From: Albugo candida
Taxonomy: Eukaryota > Oomycota > Peronosporomycetes > Albuginales
DNA: 64,000 nucleotides
Assembly (NCBI GenBank): GCA_040437565.1
Contig: JBDOQK010000026.1
Location: 356,836-420,835 of the forward strand
Direction of reading: 5' to 3'
In this document: in pieces, positions 1-14,111 of the stretch
How positions within the stretch are numbered: the first letter of the stretch is position 1
Layout of the letters: each line of letters opens with the position of its first letter
Notes under the pieces: model-generated
Told to the model about the DNA's origin: nothing
The model's database searches: none
The model's input: only the letters and a program-made list of their open reading frames with translations
Translations under genes and position numbers: made by a program

Positions 1-1533
1 CCAGTACATTACATCCACGCTCAGTATAAAAACGAACCCAATCGGTCTGAATATGATGAAATTCATATAAACCACCATTTGGATTGCACAACACCATAAT
101 CGGTTTCTCAGAGTGACTTTCAGTATTTGCGCTTGCTGATAGAAACATCGCGTCGATATGCTGTCCATTGTGTCCAGTGATCCAAACTTGTTCACCTCGC
201 TACAAGCAATCCGATAGCGTCAAGATTGACACAACTAGGCGACTAGTTGCAACTCACGAATTTTACGCTCAGATCCGCGCGCATTAGATCGAGGTTAGCG
301 ATAAAATGAGACTGATTTTTCTTTCGTAAACTCAATTGTTCGATTGCCCATTTGAGATTCTTAGGTGTCTACAGAACAATAACAATACTGTGATTGAGCA
401 GAGACAGGAAAACATCAATCTGACCTTTTCCGAAACTCCACCAAGTAATGGTATACAATCGCGAATTTGAACTTCGAGTGCCTCAAGAGAATTTGCGAAA
501 GGATTTTCTTTTGTTGAAATGAGACTTTTGTTTTTAGCATCCATTTCGGACATTGCTGAGAGCTTTGAAAAAGATTCCGTCGGAAATTGTGTAATTTCAC
601 TTCGAATAATATTTTCGGTGCCCGAGCGCTGATTGTCTGTATTTGTACGAAATATATCACTTTCTACCATCATTTCCAGTTCGCAAAGTGTTCTCAATAA
701 GACAGCACCATGAGCGTTTATAATCCCTTGCTATACACATACTTTCTGAGTCCATACAAATAATCAAACTCAGTTTCAAATACCTCTTTGATTGCCCTTA
801 GAGCGCTTGTTAATACTGAACACTGTTCGAAAGACTGTCTAAAGCTGAGAGTCACTTGTTCGTGTTTGAGAGTATACGATCGATTATTTTCATAATTTTG
901 ATCGTTTTTCAAGAACTAAGACAAAGCGCTCATTAGTTACGTATGTGGAGGCACCTAGTGAATAAATCACTTGCTTTAATCAGGTGTTGAGTGGATTCCA
1001 GCATCAGTTGAATTTTTCGCGACTGAAGACGTGCATAGGCTTGTTCTCCTTCACGAGTCACAACATCCAATTGTCCGGGATACACAAGTATCGTAATTAA
1101 TCGACGAATTCCATAGATCAAAATTATGAGAATTAGTAAGAGTAACCCCAATGGACTGATGAGATAAATGGTCCAATAAATCAGCCACCAGCAAGAAAGG
1201 AAAATAATGTTTCCAAGTGCGTACACCATAAATGTCAAAAGAGGTTTCTACACACTCCACTGAGTTCAGACATCAATTATACGTAAACGTGGATAATACC
1301 GTCACAATGATGCGATACGGCCACCATAGTTGTGTGGCTAATGGAGTGAAAGATAGATACTGCAGGAAATCAGTCGTGTAAAGCAAAACCAGAAGCGAAT
1401 GACTTGTACCAGTGCATACACATGCGTGCAAATAGTTGGCGCATTGTTGTGAGAGTTTGACATAATCGTTACTGAATCGTTGATTCCACCAATCATAGGA
1501 TATTATTTCGAGTTTGTACCAATCAACTTGCAT
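1..1533 (-). CDS. Membrane-anchored alpha/beta hydrolase, 5' part (runs off the window)
   Basis: Spliced gene starting at the ATG at 1533 and leaving the window at base 1. I can join six exons: a hydrophobic N-terminal exon, a strongly hydrophobic segment rich in L/I/W (about 1110-1230) that should form one or two membrane helices, a helical stretch, an acidic Ser/Asn-rich stretch, then the hydrolase entry. The last exon contains CNPNGGLYEFHH followed by DWVRFYTERGCNV, typical of the oxyanion-loop strand of bem46-like alpha/beta hydrolases; the nucleophile Ser and His would lie outside the window. Readable introns are 50-58 nt (for example GTATGT...TTGAG near 700 and GTGAGT...TGTAG near 215-270) and keep frame; the intron near 790-960 is less certain. 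Substrate cannot be inferred. Confidence 0.7.
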
Positions 1534-4140
<2,607 letters not shown>

Positions 4141-4229
4141 GCGTTTGTTTGGAATTGCATCTGTCGGAATCAAAAGTTTGATGAATCAATTCTTTGTGCT
4201 ATATTTCTGAGCTTATCTGACAATCATAT

Positions 4230-7045
4230 TTACGGGCTGGTTGTTCCTAGAAAATCGTCCATATTCAAGCTCTGGACATCAAAGTCATTTTTCTCTGTGG
4301 GCGGCAATTGCTTGGTTGCGGCTTGATTCGCCTTCATTTGAGCTTTCTGAAGCGCTTTTTCAGCGGCAGCAGCTGCTTTTTGTGCTTTTTCTCTCTCTTT
4401 CATGGCTTTTTCACGCTCTTTTGCTGCCTTCTTGTCCACACTTGTCTGCTTATCTCGCGATGTGAGACTCTTTTTCTTCTTCGATATTGACTTTGAGACA
4501 GTCTCCAAGCCTGCAGCTTCCTTTTCCAGCGATGAGGGCATAAGCTTTTGAATGTGTCTGACAAGCTCTTGATGCGCCCGAAGTGCATCACTGGAAATAG
4601 TTGGCAAGATCTCAATTTCTTTTCGTCGAAGAGTAGCTACAGCGACCTGAAGGCTTGACAATTCCATCTCAATTGCATCTCTCGATCGAAGTCCTGTGCG
4701 TCCAAGCACAGTCTCGTACTGAGCGAAGAAATCGATAAAGCTCTAAGACAGCCAAATTGCATGAGTACAGCTACATGGTACCATCTGTAGTAGCCTCACG
4801 CACCGCGAAATCGCTCTCAATCAGTGTCGCAGTAGTTTCAGAATGCAAAATGGGGGACATTCGGGCAAGAATACGCTTATGATACTCTGTCTGACAACGT
4901 TCCAAGCAAAATCGTACAATTTTGGAAAAGAAAAAGACCCCGCTGATCCACTTTTGCAAATCTTCAAAGTAATCAGCGAGTGTGGCCAAAAGACTTTCAA
5001 CGACCGGATCGCCTTCATCCCACTTTTTGCTGAGCCATAATCCAAATGTATCCTTCAAAAACGCGATGTAAACTGAAGACGGGACAAAATGCAAAGCGAA
5101 ATCTTTCTCACATTTTCCATTTCTGCAAATATTTTCTTCGTAATCAATTCACAGCCACACATTGCTAGCTTTACAATTTCACTCGATGTGACGTCCAGTT
5201 GATCGCCAATGAATGCATCAAAGGCTATTTTCTCGTCCGCATTCTTCTCACCAAAATATATTTCTTGTACGACTTCTGGACATTTCGCCTGGCGTAGAAA
5301 TTAGCAATTTTTATGCGTATGATAGTACTCACTTGCAAGACGTCAGTATCATTGATAAAGGAGCAAATGACATCGATGTCGATGGCGTCGCAATCTGACA
5401 CGATGCTTTTGTATCGTATTGTAAGCTCGTCCAACAAATTCTTCAAACACGACATCACAACGCGGCCAAGAAGTTTACCAGTAAGCCATTCTTGACCGAT
5501 TGAAATCTGCGACTTGATTATATTCACAATATCATTCGGTCGCGTGGATTGAAGCTCTCCATTCGGTCCAGCTACATGATCTTCTTCACGTTGCCATATA
5601 TTTGTGATCCAAATGTGAATCTGACTTTGAATTTGAGTCAGATAAAAGTTCATAAGCGTCGATGAATTCTCATCTAATACGACCGAGGTACGCGCCCGGC
5701 TGATATTAAGTATCTCTGTGTTGAAGAATTCGATCCATTGAACCAATTGTAATCGTTGTGCCATTCCCAAATCGGAGCTCGTACAGAGCTTTGTGATTTC
5801 TACTTCGAGAGTCTTTGTGTAGATACGCGTATAAAGCTGGATTATATCAATCTCTGGTGGAAATAATTTGGCCACATCCGCCTGTACTACTTCCAGGTCC
5901 ATCATCAAATTGTTTGCAACCTCCAAACTCGCATCAAATACGCTCTTTTTGTTCATGATGGCGTTATTCTCTGCGTTTCTAAAGTTTTTCTCGATTCGTT
6001 CTACAATCTGTCGTATAATCTCTTTCTCACATCGGACAAACCACGTCAGTTTACTATCGGCGACAACTTGCAACTGAGAGTCTAAAGTATCACGATTTGC
6101 GTTCTCAACGCGCTTACGGCGTTCTTCCATCAAGTCAAGAACCTCGAAAGCTGCTTTGAGCCGTGTCTGGTCTATTTGAGCAATCTGAATGCAATTGTGC
6201 ATACAGCCCCAAATCTCACGCATAATGAGGTCATACGTGGTCTTGATAGCATTCACGCGAGATGACATGAGCGAAAGAATTCGCATTTGTGCTTTACTAC
6301 GACACACGGACTCAGTCCTTAGACATCTCGAATTATTTATACTCACCTTGATCCAAGTTCATCTGTTTTCTCAACTCCAGCATTTTGAAGCTACGATCGA
6401 CAATTGGCACCGATTCAATTCCTATCGGAATATATTATCTCTTACTTCATGGAACATATTCTGCGCCCAATCGTCATACGATTGCCACTGCATGTAACTT
6501 GATAGTATACTGCACTTCCTGTGCTCCGTTATTTGCTGGAGCTCTAATAGCTATGACAAAGGCGTCAAGGTAAGATACTTGTGTAGAAAAGTTCTGATGG
6601 ACCTTTGAAGGCATATTTTGATAAAATAAAATCTGCGACTCGACCTCACAGGCATTTCTTCGAGCGATGCTGATGTCTGCAGATAGCTTGGGTTGCTTTA
6701 CTTCGCTCTGCATTTTTTGACACCACGATTGCATTTCATTAAAACTCGAGCAGATCTCGTTGGCGATATTTTGCGTTTTCAGCAATTCGCTCGCTCGCTC
6801 AATCTCGTCGATATGAGCCTGCGCGAATGAATTTAGCTTCCCTTTTGTATTTCTCTGTTTGATGAGATAATTTTTCTTAATCTCATCAAGCTATTTTTGC
6901 AGTAAGAAGATCAGCAATAACATTAAAATGAGTTTTTACGTCAAACCAAATGGCTATTGATAAAGGATCCTTCTGTGAATCCTCTAAGTTTTATTCGGAG
7001 AATCTCAATAGGATCTTGCGCTTCTTTCTCGAGTAAAGAAATCAT
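4230..7045 (-). CDS. SEC6: Exocyst complex component Sec6 (EXOC3)
   Basis: Subunit of the exocyst, which tethers secretory vesicles to the plasma membrane. Multi-exon gene; I choose the ATG at 7045 because its short exon splices in frame (intron 6891-6946, 56 nt) to a helical segment beginning LDEIKKNY. The long central exon (about 5350-6300) carries the Sec6 signature region around LFPPEIDIIQLYTRIY and LVQWIEFFNTEIL; further exons give FLKDTFGLWLSKKWDEGDPV and a C-terminal exon with VLGRTGLRSRDAIE. Other introns follow GTGAGT...CAG patterns. The C-terminus ends in a Lys/Ala/Glu-rich tail and acidic MDDF-containing end, longer than in yeast or animals. One junction near 5100 was not resolved in frame. 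Confidence 0.85.
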
Positions 7046-7550
7046 TCTTTGTGACGCTTAACTCAAATCCTATCTATATATAAGCTCAAGCAGAGCTCAG
7101 GACGAAATCCCGGATACTTCGGGTCGATATAAAATATATTGAGTCAGAGCTTTGAACTGTGAGATACTTGACCAACTTACTCCTCTTACAATTTCAACTA
7201 CAGGCAGAAACCTCTATTCTCGCTACCTAAACCCAACTGTTTACTGCGCACAGGCGAATGTGCACGCTCTATCTCTTCTTCTAACCACATACGATATTGC
7301 TAACTACTGAGGCAGCAATCAATTTGCTTGCTATGTCATCGAAGATACCGAAAATGTCTTAAAAGCATCACTATTTGTGTTATTTAGAGTCAGTATCACA
7401 AAACGCCAGCTAGTTTTGCATTAGTATTATGTGCACATAGCTGCCACACAGAACCCTTTGCACACTGTGTCACTAGCGTTAGAATTAAGTCAATTGCTTT
7501 GACGCGACTACTTGTGTAATAACATACTTTTGCAAGCAGTAAATCGAAAA
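7046..7550. promoter_or_regulatory. Divergent intergenic region, no gene seen
   Basis: About 505 AT-rich bases between Sec6 and the golgin gene, which are transcribed away from each other. No open frame or RNA gene recognised. Confidence 0.4.
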
Positions 7551-9824
7551 ATGTCATGGAGTCAGCAATGGAATTCACGCATAAATGTGACTTCATTGGT
7601 ATCACTTGGAATTGAGCAAGTTGCCAAGCTGAAGGAAGACGTGGAGAAACAATTTGATCACCTGGTTATCACCGACGTGAATTCGTCTTCTCCAAAACGC
7701 GACGCAAGCGATCATTTAAGTGCACAATTGACATCGGGTCTCCCGACTGGTGATCTTCCGGATGGAGAAATCCCACACAATTCAGCGCTATCAAATGACG
7801 AAGAAGAAGGAGGAGAAATTGATGATGAGGAAAAGCAAGTAGCATCCGTCGAAGCAGAGATTGAGAATTGTGAAGATCAGTTAGATACCATCACCGATCC
7901 ATTCCCAGTGAACGAGGAGAGCATCCATGCTACGGACCCGGGAGAGTGCAATGACGCGGAAGACTTTGAGAAAAATGAGATGGAAGGCACTAAGGACTCA
8001 CCTCTGAAGATTGATTGTGAGGGAGAAATTTCAATGAGGGATCCACTCATTAAATTGAGGGAAGAAGTCCTCACACGTGAGAAACAGCTACTCATGGCAA
8101 ATGAGACCACTGCAGAGCTCCATAATGCTTTGGATGCCACTTGTCATCGAGAAGTACTTGCGGCTGAGAAGAATCAATTGCTTGTAAAAGAAATTGAGCA
8201 ACTGAGAAGTGAAAAAAGCAAATGGCAGCGGAGAGAAGATGAGGGAAGGCAGACCTCACAAGAAATGGAACGTCTTCAGCAAGCTCTTACATCGAAAGAA
8301 GCACAATTACAAAGTCTTTTGGAAGAAGGGAATGCACTTTCGATAAAACAGGCGCAAACAGAGCAAAGAATCCGACGAATTCGACGGGAAAAAGACGAGC
8401 AAACGGAAGCCTATATACAGCTGCAAACAAAGTTCCAGAAGGCGGACGAGGCATGCATCGAGTCAAAGGCCAGGTTGGCTTCATTACAAGAAAAAAACAC
8501 GACGCTGAAAGCTACGATAGAGCAGTATCAGCGTGATTTGACGATGCGTTCACAGCAGATTGAGCGACTTGAAGAGGACATGGAGGCTGCTCGTAAAGAA
8601 TCACAAAGTCTCCAGCAGCAAAATAAGCATTTACAGCATACATTGACCTCACTCGAAGAAGAACGTGAAATCGATTCGAAGGTACAAAGAGACACTGACA
8701 CGTTTGAACGAGAAAAAACACAATTGGAGCAAAATTTATGCATTTTTAGACAAAAATGCGAGGATCTTGAGCACGAAAACTTACGTCGAGAAAACAATGC
8801 ACGAAATGAGATTATCGATCTCAAGCAGAAGTGGCAGAAAGCACTCCGCCAAATTGACTGTATGAATGCAACGATCACGGAAGCTACACAACCATTCCAT
8901 CAACAGGTTCGAGCACTCCAACAAGAACAAAGAGCGTGTCAGAAAGCTTGGAATCTGACTGAAACCAAATTACAGCAAACTCTCGAAGAAGAACGCAAAC
9001 GGAATGAAGCAGTACAAAATACTCACATTCAGTTGAAGCTGAAGATTGACGCATTAGAGACTAAGAACGCTTCACTTCAAACGAGCTTGATGCTGGAGAA
9101 AGAAGCGCTCAAGCTGGCAAGGGAAAAGCTCCAATTCGAACGCAATGATCAAAAGCTTCATAAGGAAGCTGCTGCTGGAGAAAAGCTGTTCGAAGTATCG
9201 CAACAAGTTGTCTCCTTACAGGAACAGCTTCGATTGAAGCAAACCGAATACAAAGAAACGATTGAGCAGCAAAGAATGCGCATCGAATCTCTTTTGATGC
9301 AAGTAAAAGATACGCAAGCTCTGAGAGAAGCAAAAATAGCTGAATTGGCGCTTCTACGATCGGAACTGAATCAACTGATCGGATCAAAAAGCTCGCTCTC
9401 GCACATCGCCGACACTGACAAAAAACGGAACAGCAATAACCATGCCGAGCACGGGCAATTGACAAGAATCGATTCAGGCAATTCAGGGGCATACGTCTTC
9501 GATTTGAGTCATTTACAACAAACACTTCGACTTCGAGAAGGCGAAAATCAGCTTTTGAAGCAGCAATTGTGCGACCTGAAAAGCAAGCAAAAAGCGCTTA
9601 CCGAGCAATTGATTCGTTTGACATCTGAGAATGCAACTTTGCAATCCGAAACTCAGCAAAAAGAACAGATTTTCAACCAGAAGCAACAGATCGAAGCTCG
9701 ATATCAGCTGTTATTGGAATTGTTTGGCGAGAAAGAAGAGGAAATCGAAGAACTCCAAGCAAAATTGACGCAGATCCACAATCTGTATGGAAAGTCAAAT
9801 GCCACTAATGACACTTCGACCTGA
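7551..9824 (+). CDS. TMF1-like golgin (TATA element modulatory factor family), coiled coil
   Basis: A 757-aa single-exon protein. It starts MSWSQQWNSR, like other golgins of this group, then has an acidic low-complexity stretch (about residues 50-150). From about residue 170 to the end it is almost continuous heptad coiled coil rich in E, Q, K, L and R. The last 100 residues match the TMF 'TATA-binding' C-terminal domain: a coiled coil ending ARYQLLLELFGEKEEEIEEL followed by a short tail ending LYGK. In animals and plants TMF proteins are Golgi-tethering coiled coils that bind Rab6, so a Golgi role is likely by family. The ATG at 7551 is preferred over the upstream in-frame non-ATG extension because the MSW start is conserved. 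Confidence 0.82.
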   Translation: MSWSQQWNSRINVTSLVSLGIEQVAKLKEDVEKQFDHLVITDVNSSSPKRDASDHLSAQLTSGLPTGDLPDGEIPHNSALSNDEEEGGEIDDEEKQVASVEAEIENCEDQLDTITDPFPVNEESIHATDPGECNDAEDFEKNEMEGTKDSPLKIDCEGEISMRDPLIKLREEVLTREKQLLMANETTAELHNALDATCHREVLAAEKNQLLVKEIEQLRSEKSKWQRREDEGRQTSQEMERLQQALTSKEAQLQSLLEEGNALSIKQAQTEQRIRRIRREKDEQTEAYIQLQTKFQKADEACIESKARLASLQEKNTTLKATIEQYQRDLTMRSQQIERLEEDMEAARKESQSLQQQNKHLQHTLTSLEEEREIDSKVQRDTDTFEREKTQLEQNLCIFRQKCEDLEHENLRRENNARNEIIDLKQKWQKALRQIDCMNATITEATQPFHQQVRALQQEQRACQKAWNLTETKLQQTLEEERKRNEAVQNTHIQLKLKIDALETKNASLQTSLMLEKEALKLAREKLQFERNDQKLHKEAAAGEKLFEVSQQVVSLQEQLRLKQTEYKETIEQQRMRIESLLMQVKDTQALREAKIAELALLRSELNQLIGSKSSLSHIADTDKKRNSNNHAEHGQLTRIDSGNSGAYVFDLSHLQQTLRLREGENQLLKQQLCDLKSKQKALTEQLIRLTSENATLQSETQQKEQIFNQKQQIEARYQLLLELFGEKEEEIEELQAKLTQIHNLYGKSNATNDTST

Positions 9825-9905
9825 CAAATTTGTGAGATTGCCACTTCACCAGTCAATCAAAACCATCATCATTCTATATTACATGGAGCATTCATGTTCC
9901 AAGTA

Positions 9906-10492
9906 TCATAATTCATCATCCTGCAGCATCATATTCGGGACTGCGTTTGTGATGGGATAACTGCGCTCACAATGACTGCATACAAGTTCTCCTTCTACAA
10001 CGTTCACCTAAAGAAACCACAAGTTATGGCGATATGATCAGCGGAAAATGAATCCTTTCTTACATCGAAAATGACGCGATGAATTCGACGTAATAAAAGA
10101 TCTTGATCGCGCCAATCGGATGGAAGTGGTTCCATCAGCACTGGAACATCGGGATGACTCAACTACGAACAACATTGGAGCTAATCGAAGAGGAAGAATG
10201 AACCATCAACGCACGTCTCGAGTAGCCTGACAAAGCGCTTTGTAGTCGATTGAATCCATCACATGAAGGATGAATGCTTTGCTGTAAACGGTTTCCGCGA
10301 TGACAACGCTATCGTCTTCGGATGCCATAATCTACTTCAATTCAATTCTCGTTTACATTGGAGTGCATAGATTGTGGTATACATTACTTTGAGTATTGAA
10401 TTGCCTGAATTGCATTCAGAAATATCGCTGCCTATCGTCTCACGACACGCACGAACGTTGCAAAGAAGCATATTGTGCATTAAAATCCGCAT
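9906..10492 (-). CDS. TRM112: TRM112-like methyltransferase activator subunit
   Basis: Small zinc-ribbon protein that activates several methyltransferases acting on tRNA, rRNA and release factor eRF1. Four exons: 10388-10492, 10215-10331, 10064-10162 and 9906-10007, separated by introns of 56, 52 and 56 nt with GT...AG ends and all in phase 0; the joined product is 140 aa, close to the family's usual 120-135. The N-terminus MRILMHNMLLCNV matches the invariant M(K/R)LLTHN start. The C-terminus has EGELVCSHCERSYPI then VPNMML and a short acidic end, as in TRM112. The second Cys pair usual near the N-terminus is not obvious, as in other eukaryotic members. Found only by splicing. Confidence 0.93.
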
Positions 10493-10636
10493 GATTGACC
10501 ACGAGATCGACGCAATTTGGTTGGCTTAGCGGTATTTTGTAGATTGTTTCGATTGGTGAATAAGAGATGATATTATCCAATTAGAGACGATTTCTGAGAA
10601 GGAATCTTGAGCAGCTCGTTCTAAAACATTTTGCTG
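10493..10636. promoter_or_regulatory. 144-base bidirectional promoter region
   Basis: TRM112 (-) and enoyl-CoA hydratase (+) start codons face away from each other across 144 bases, so core promoters must be close or shared. No specific motif identified. Confidence 0.45.
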
Positions 10637-11706
10637 ATGCTTGCTCGATTGACACATTCGCGAAGCGCTGCAAGCTCATTCACACGACTTTTTGGAAGCA
10701 AAGGTTTCTAGAGTTTCTTTGCTCTCATGATTTGTGAAAATAGATGTGAACATCGTCTCTACTTCCTTGCAGCAAAGTATGAACACATCATAGCTGAGGC
10801 AAAGGAAAATGTGGGAATCATCACATTGAATCGCCCAAAGGTATTGCCCGATTAAATGAATTCTGTATATGAAAACAGAATGATGTTATAGGCGCTAAAT
10901 GCACTATGCACACCACTAATTCATGAAGTGAATACGGCAGCACATGCTTTTGATGCCGATGAAAGCGTTGGTGTTATCGTATTAACTGGAAATGAAAAGG
11001 CTTTTGCAGGTATAACCACAAATCCAGCTTCCAGACGACATTAATACTATCCACCAATCGTAGCTGGTGCGGATATAAAAGAAATGGCCCCAAAAAATTT
11101 CATTGATGTCTATGCTACAAACATGTTTGAGGACTGGCGAGAAATCACCAAAATTCGAAAACCGGTAATCATATGGGCGGCGGCCTTTTTTTTCCATTTC
11201 TTATATCATGTTTGTTTAAGGTTATAGCTGCTGTCAATGGATATGCACTTGGAGGTGGTTGTGAACTCGCTATGATGTGCGATATAATCATCGCAGGGGA
11301 ATCGGCAATTTTTGGCCAACCTGAAGTAAAACTCGGTACCATTCCTGGTGTCGGTGGAACTCAACGCCTAGTTCGCGCTATTGGCAAATCCAAAGCCATG
11401 GAAATGGTGTTGACGGGGAATACGATTTCTGCCCAGCAAGCTGAGCGTGACGGTCTGGTGGCTAAAGTTGTCCCTTCTGATCAACTCTTGGTGGAAACCT
11501 TAAAGATAGCATCCACAATTGCCTCCTACTCACATCCGATCATCAAAATGGCAAAGGAAGCGATAAATGTTGCCTATGAACAATCCCTTCAGGAAGGTCT
11601 AAAATTTGAGCAACGGCTCTTCTGGAGCTCTTTCGGGACAAAAGATCAGAAAGAAGGGATGGCGGCTTTTGTTGAGAAGCGGAAGGCCAGTTTTTCTCAC
11701 AAATGA
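10637..11706 (+). CDS. Mitochondrial enoyl-CoA hydratase (crotonase family, ECHS1-like)
   Basis: Hydrates trans-2-enoyl-CoA in mitochondrial beta-oxidation. Five exons join in frame: 10637-10703, 10773-10840, 10892-11009, 11064-11164 and 11221-11706, giving 279 aa (animal ECHS1 is about 290). The first exon encodes [20 protein letters not shown], an Arg/Ser-rich acid-free stretch typical of a mitochondrial presequence. Crotonase features follow in order: [25 protein letters not shown] (oxyanion hole), [19 protein letters not shown], and [20 protein letters not shown], which contains the two catalytic Glu of hydratases. The introns are 51-69 nt. With FadH 6 kb upstream, two beta-oxidation genes sit in this locus, though Sec6, TMF1 and TRM112 lie between. 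Confidence 0.95.
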
Positions 11707-11816
11707 TTTGTTTCGTTGCAGTGAAAATTCGTATGGCCACTAGTTACTGAACATGAAATATCAATGTTTTTCTAAATCTGATCGTGAAAGGTCAAAACGA
11801 CCCCTGAAAAGATTCC

Positions 11817-12094
11817 CAAAATTCGGAGGTGGGATGTGACTAAATGTGTATATTTAGTCAACGATAAACTGATATTCTTATTGCGCCAAAAGTCTATTAC
11901 GGTGCTTTCGGCAACACTGAAAAGTCTGTGATAGTGTCCTTTCAAACTGTTTGCGCATCTCAAAATTCGGAGGCGAAATGTGTGTATTTAGTCAACGATG
12001 AAGTAATATTCTTATTGCACCGAAAGTCTATTACGATCCTTTCGGCAACACTGAAAACTCTGTGACAGTGTCCTTTTAAACTGTTTGCGCATCC
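11817..12094. repeat. Two-copy tandem direct repeat (about 140 bp units)
   Basis: Units at 11817-11960 and 11961-12094 both run from CAAAATTCGGAGG to GTTTGCGCATC and match along their length with scattered substitutions and a small deletion. Unit 1 holds a 7-bp inverted repeat (GACTAAA / TTTAGTC) whose left arm is lost in unit 2. No coding potential on either strand; function unknown. Confidence 0.85.
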
Positions 12095-12413
12095 TAATGA
12101 CTGATACAAAAAAAGTGCTTTCTAATTCTTCGATTCGAAAATCACACTGTAGCGAAAAAACAAAAGCAATACCAATGTACACCAAGAGAAATCCTGTAGT
12201 CAATTCAAATTAATTATGGGTAGTTTTTTCATACAGAAACTGGAAACGTAATGCTTTTTTTCGGAACGATGCTGAAAATTTGTGGCTCAGGGAAACAGCA
12301 ACGTAAATTTTTCAGCCTAGAAGAAGCATGCATTTGTGCTATCCTCACTTTTCAATTTCCATTGACCATCAAAACTCCAGCTACTCAACTGCATCGTTTT
12401 GTCAACACAATCC

Positions 12414-13846
12414 ATGAAGGTCTACTCCACCATCTATCTTAGCAGCATCGTGCTGTTTTCAAAGTACCAAAAGGATGCAAAGGCAGAGCTTTTACGCCGT
12501 GCTAGGCTTGCGTTGAATCAAGATGGAGCTCGAAATTTGAATGGGTTCATTCCACACCCTATTGTGGGACCCAACGGACATCACTGGGACGAAGAAGATG
12601 AATTGGACGAAATCAATGACGAAGTCGACGACGACGATGATGAGGAAAATTGGACCTCTTACATCCCTGGCCACGGTATAAGTGGACATCATGACCATGG
12701 AATCGATACTGATGATGATGACGAGGATGGACATGGCGTTTCTCACCACTGGAACCATCGAGACCATCATAATGATGACGAAATCGATGACACTGACGAC
12801 GAGGATGAGGGAGGTCACCGAGTGTCAGTCGGTGTGAGTGGAGATCGTGAGAAGCATTCGGGTCACAATGTTAAGAAAGAGGCCGATTGCGACAAGAAAG
12901 AGAAACATGGTCACATCAAGATGGGCAAGAAAGAACAGCAGCATGTAAAGCCAGAAAAAATACCAGCAGCGACACATGAGCCAATTCAACAGTCGCAAAA
13001 GGATAAAAAACAGGTTCAGAAACAACACGTGCAAGAAAAACCCGTCGTGCAACATCTTCCAAAGGAACAAACTCAGACGGTCCCTGTGCTACCTCCAAAG
13101 AAACGGGACGAGAAGGATTGTGATAAGGATAAAGGAACAATGGTGAAACCCCCTCAGAAACAGGAAGCTGTGCAAAAAGCTCCTGAAACCTCCCATCAAC
13201 AAGTAGTTGAGCAAAAGGCTCCAGAACCTGTCCACCAACAAGAGGACAAAGGCAAACAATGGGAAGCACCCAAGCAAGAAGTGGTGCAAAAGGCTCCAGA
13301 ACCTGTCCACCAACAAGAGGACAAAGGCAAACAATGGGAAGCACCTAAGCAAGAAGTGGTGCAAAAGGCTCCANNNNNNNNNNNNNNNNNNNNNNNNNNN
13401 NNNNNNNNNNNNNNNNNNNNNNNNNNNNNNNNNNNNNNNNNNNNNNNNNNNNNNNNNNNNNNNNNNNNNNNNNAGTGGTGCAAAAGGCTCCAGAACCTGT
13501 CCACCAACAAGAGGACAAAGGCAAACAATGGGAAGCACCTAAGCAAGAAGTGGTGCAAAAGGCTCCAGAACCTGTTCACCAACAAGAGGACAAAGGCAAA
13601 CAATGGGAAGCACCCAAACAAGAAGTGGTGCAAAAGGCTCCTGAACCTGTCCACCAACAAGAGGACAAAGGCAAACAATGGGAAGCACCCAAACAAGAAG
13701 TGGTGCAACAAGTTCAGAAAGCTCCTGAAGTTTCTCATCAACAACATTACAACGTTGAGCAATCGGAAGAACTCAAGGAAGAATCACAAAACGGCAACAA
13801 ACCAAGTCAATGGAATGCCTTCCAGCAAACCGACCAACAATTTTAA
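12414..13846 (+). CDS. Acidic, His-rich protein with 25-aa tandem repeats, probably secreted
   Basis: The ATG at 12414 begins MKVYSTIYLSSIVLF, a short weak signal-peptide-like stretch. Next comes a segment very rich in Asp, Glu and His (about residues 60-150, runs such as DDDDDEE and HHDHG) that could bind divalent metal. A Lys/Gln/Pro-rich region follows, then 75-bp tandem repeats encoding EPVHQQEDKGKQWEAPKQEV plus VQKAP. Two units precede the N gap and about three follow it; the frame differs across the gap by its arbitrary 100-N length, and the correct frame afterwards ends QWNAFQQTDQQF at 13846. No family recognised. The composition suggests an extracellular or secretory-pathway protein, but the signal peptide call is uncertain. 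True repeat number is unknown. Confidence 0.7.
13213..13708 (+). repeat. 75-bp coding tandem repeat array interrupted by a gap
   Basis: Near-identical 75-bp units (for example from 13213, 13288, 13484, 13559 and 13634) differing by one to three bases. The period is a multiple of three and gives 25-residue repeats. The array collapsed in assembly, leaving the gap at 13374-13473. Confidence 0.9.
13374..13473. other. Assembly gap (100 N) in the tandem repeat
   Basis: Exactly 100 Ns; both sides are the same 75-bp repeat, so the real copy number is not known. Confidence 0.99.
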
Positions 13847-14111
13847 TTTTATATGATTACTTACTGGCACAGGGCCAGAGAGCAGTACATACGCAATCCG
13901 TGCTATCAGCACGAGTAAATGTTTTTTGTTTCATTTCTTCTACTCAGTGTAGTTTCTTCGTACTTTGTGAATATCATCTCAGAATTTTGTGTTCTTTACT
14001 CGTTTGATTGTTGAATTGTATCGTTGCTTCTCCAAACCATATCTGTCTACTAATAAACCTTTGAGATATCTTGACGAACCTTTGGTACAAATCAATCAAA
14101 ATGATCACTAG

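Noticed and set aside
12492-12818. Hydrophobic minus-strand frame (I/V/F-rich)
   Set aside because: Antisense shadow of Asp/Glu codons in the acidic segment of the repeat protein.
13196-13762. Long minus-strand open frames rich in F/L/P/C opposite the repeat protein
   Set aside because: They exist because the 75-bp repeat lacks stops in several frames; the plus strand has the ATG, signal-like start and proper end.
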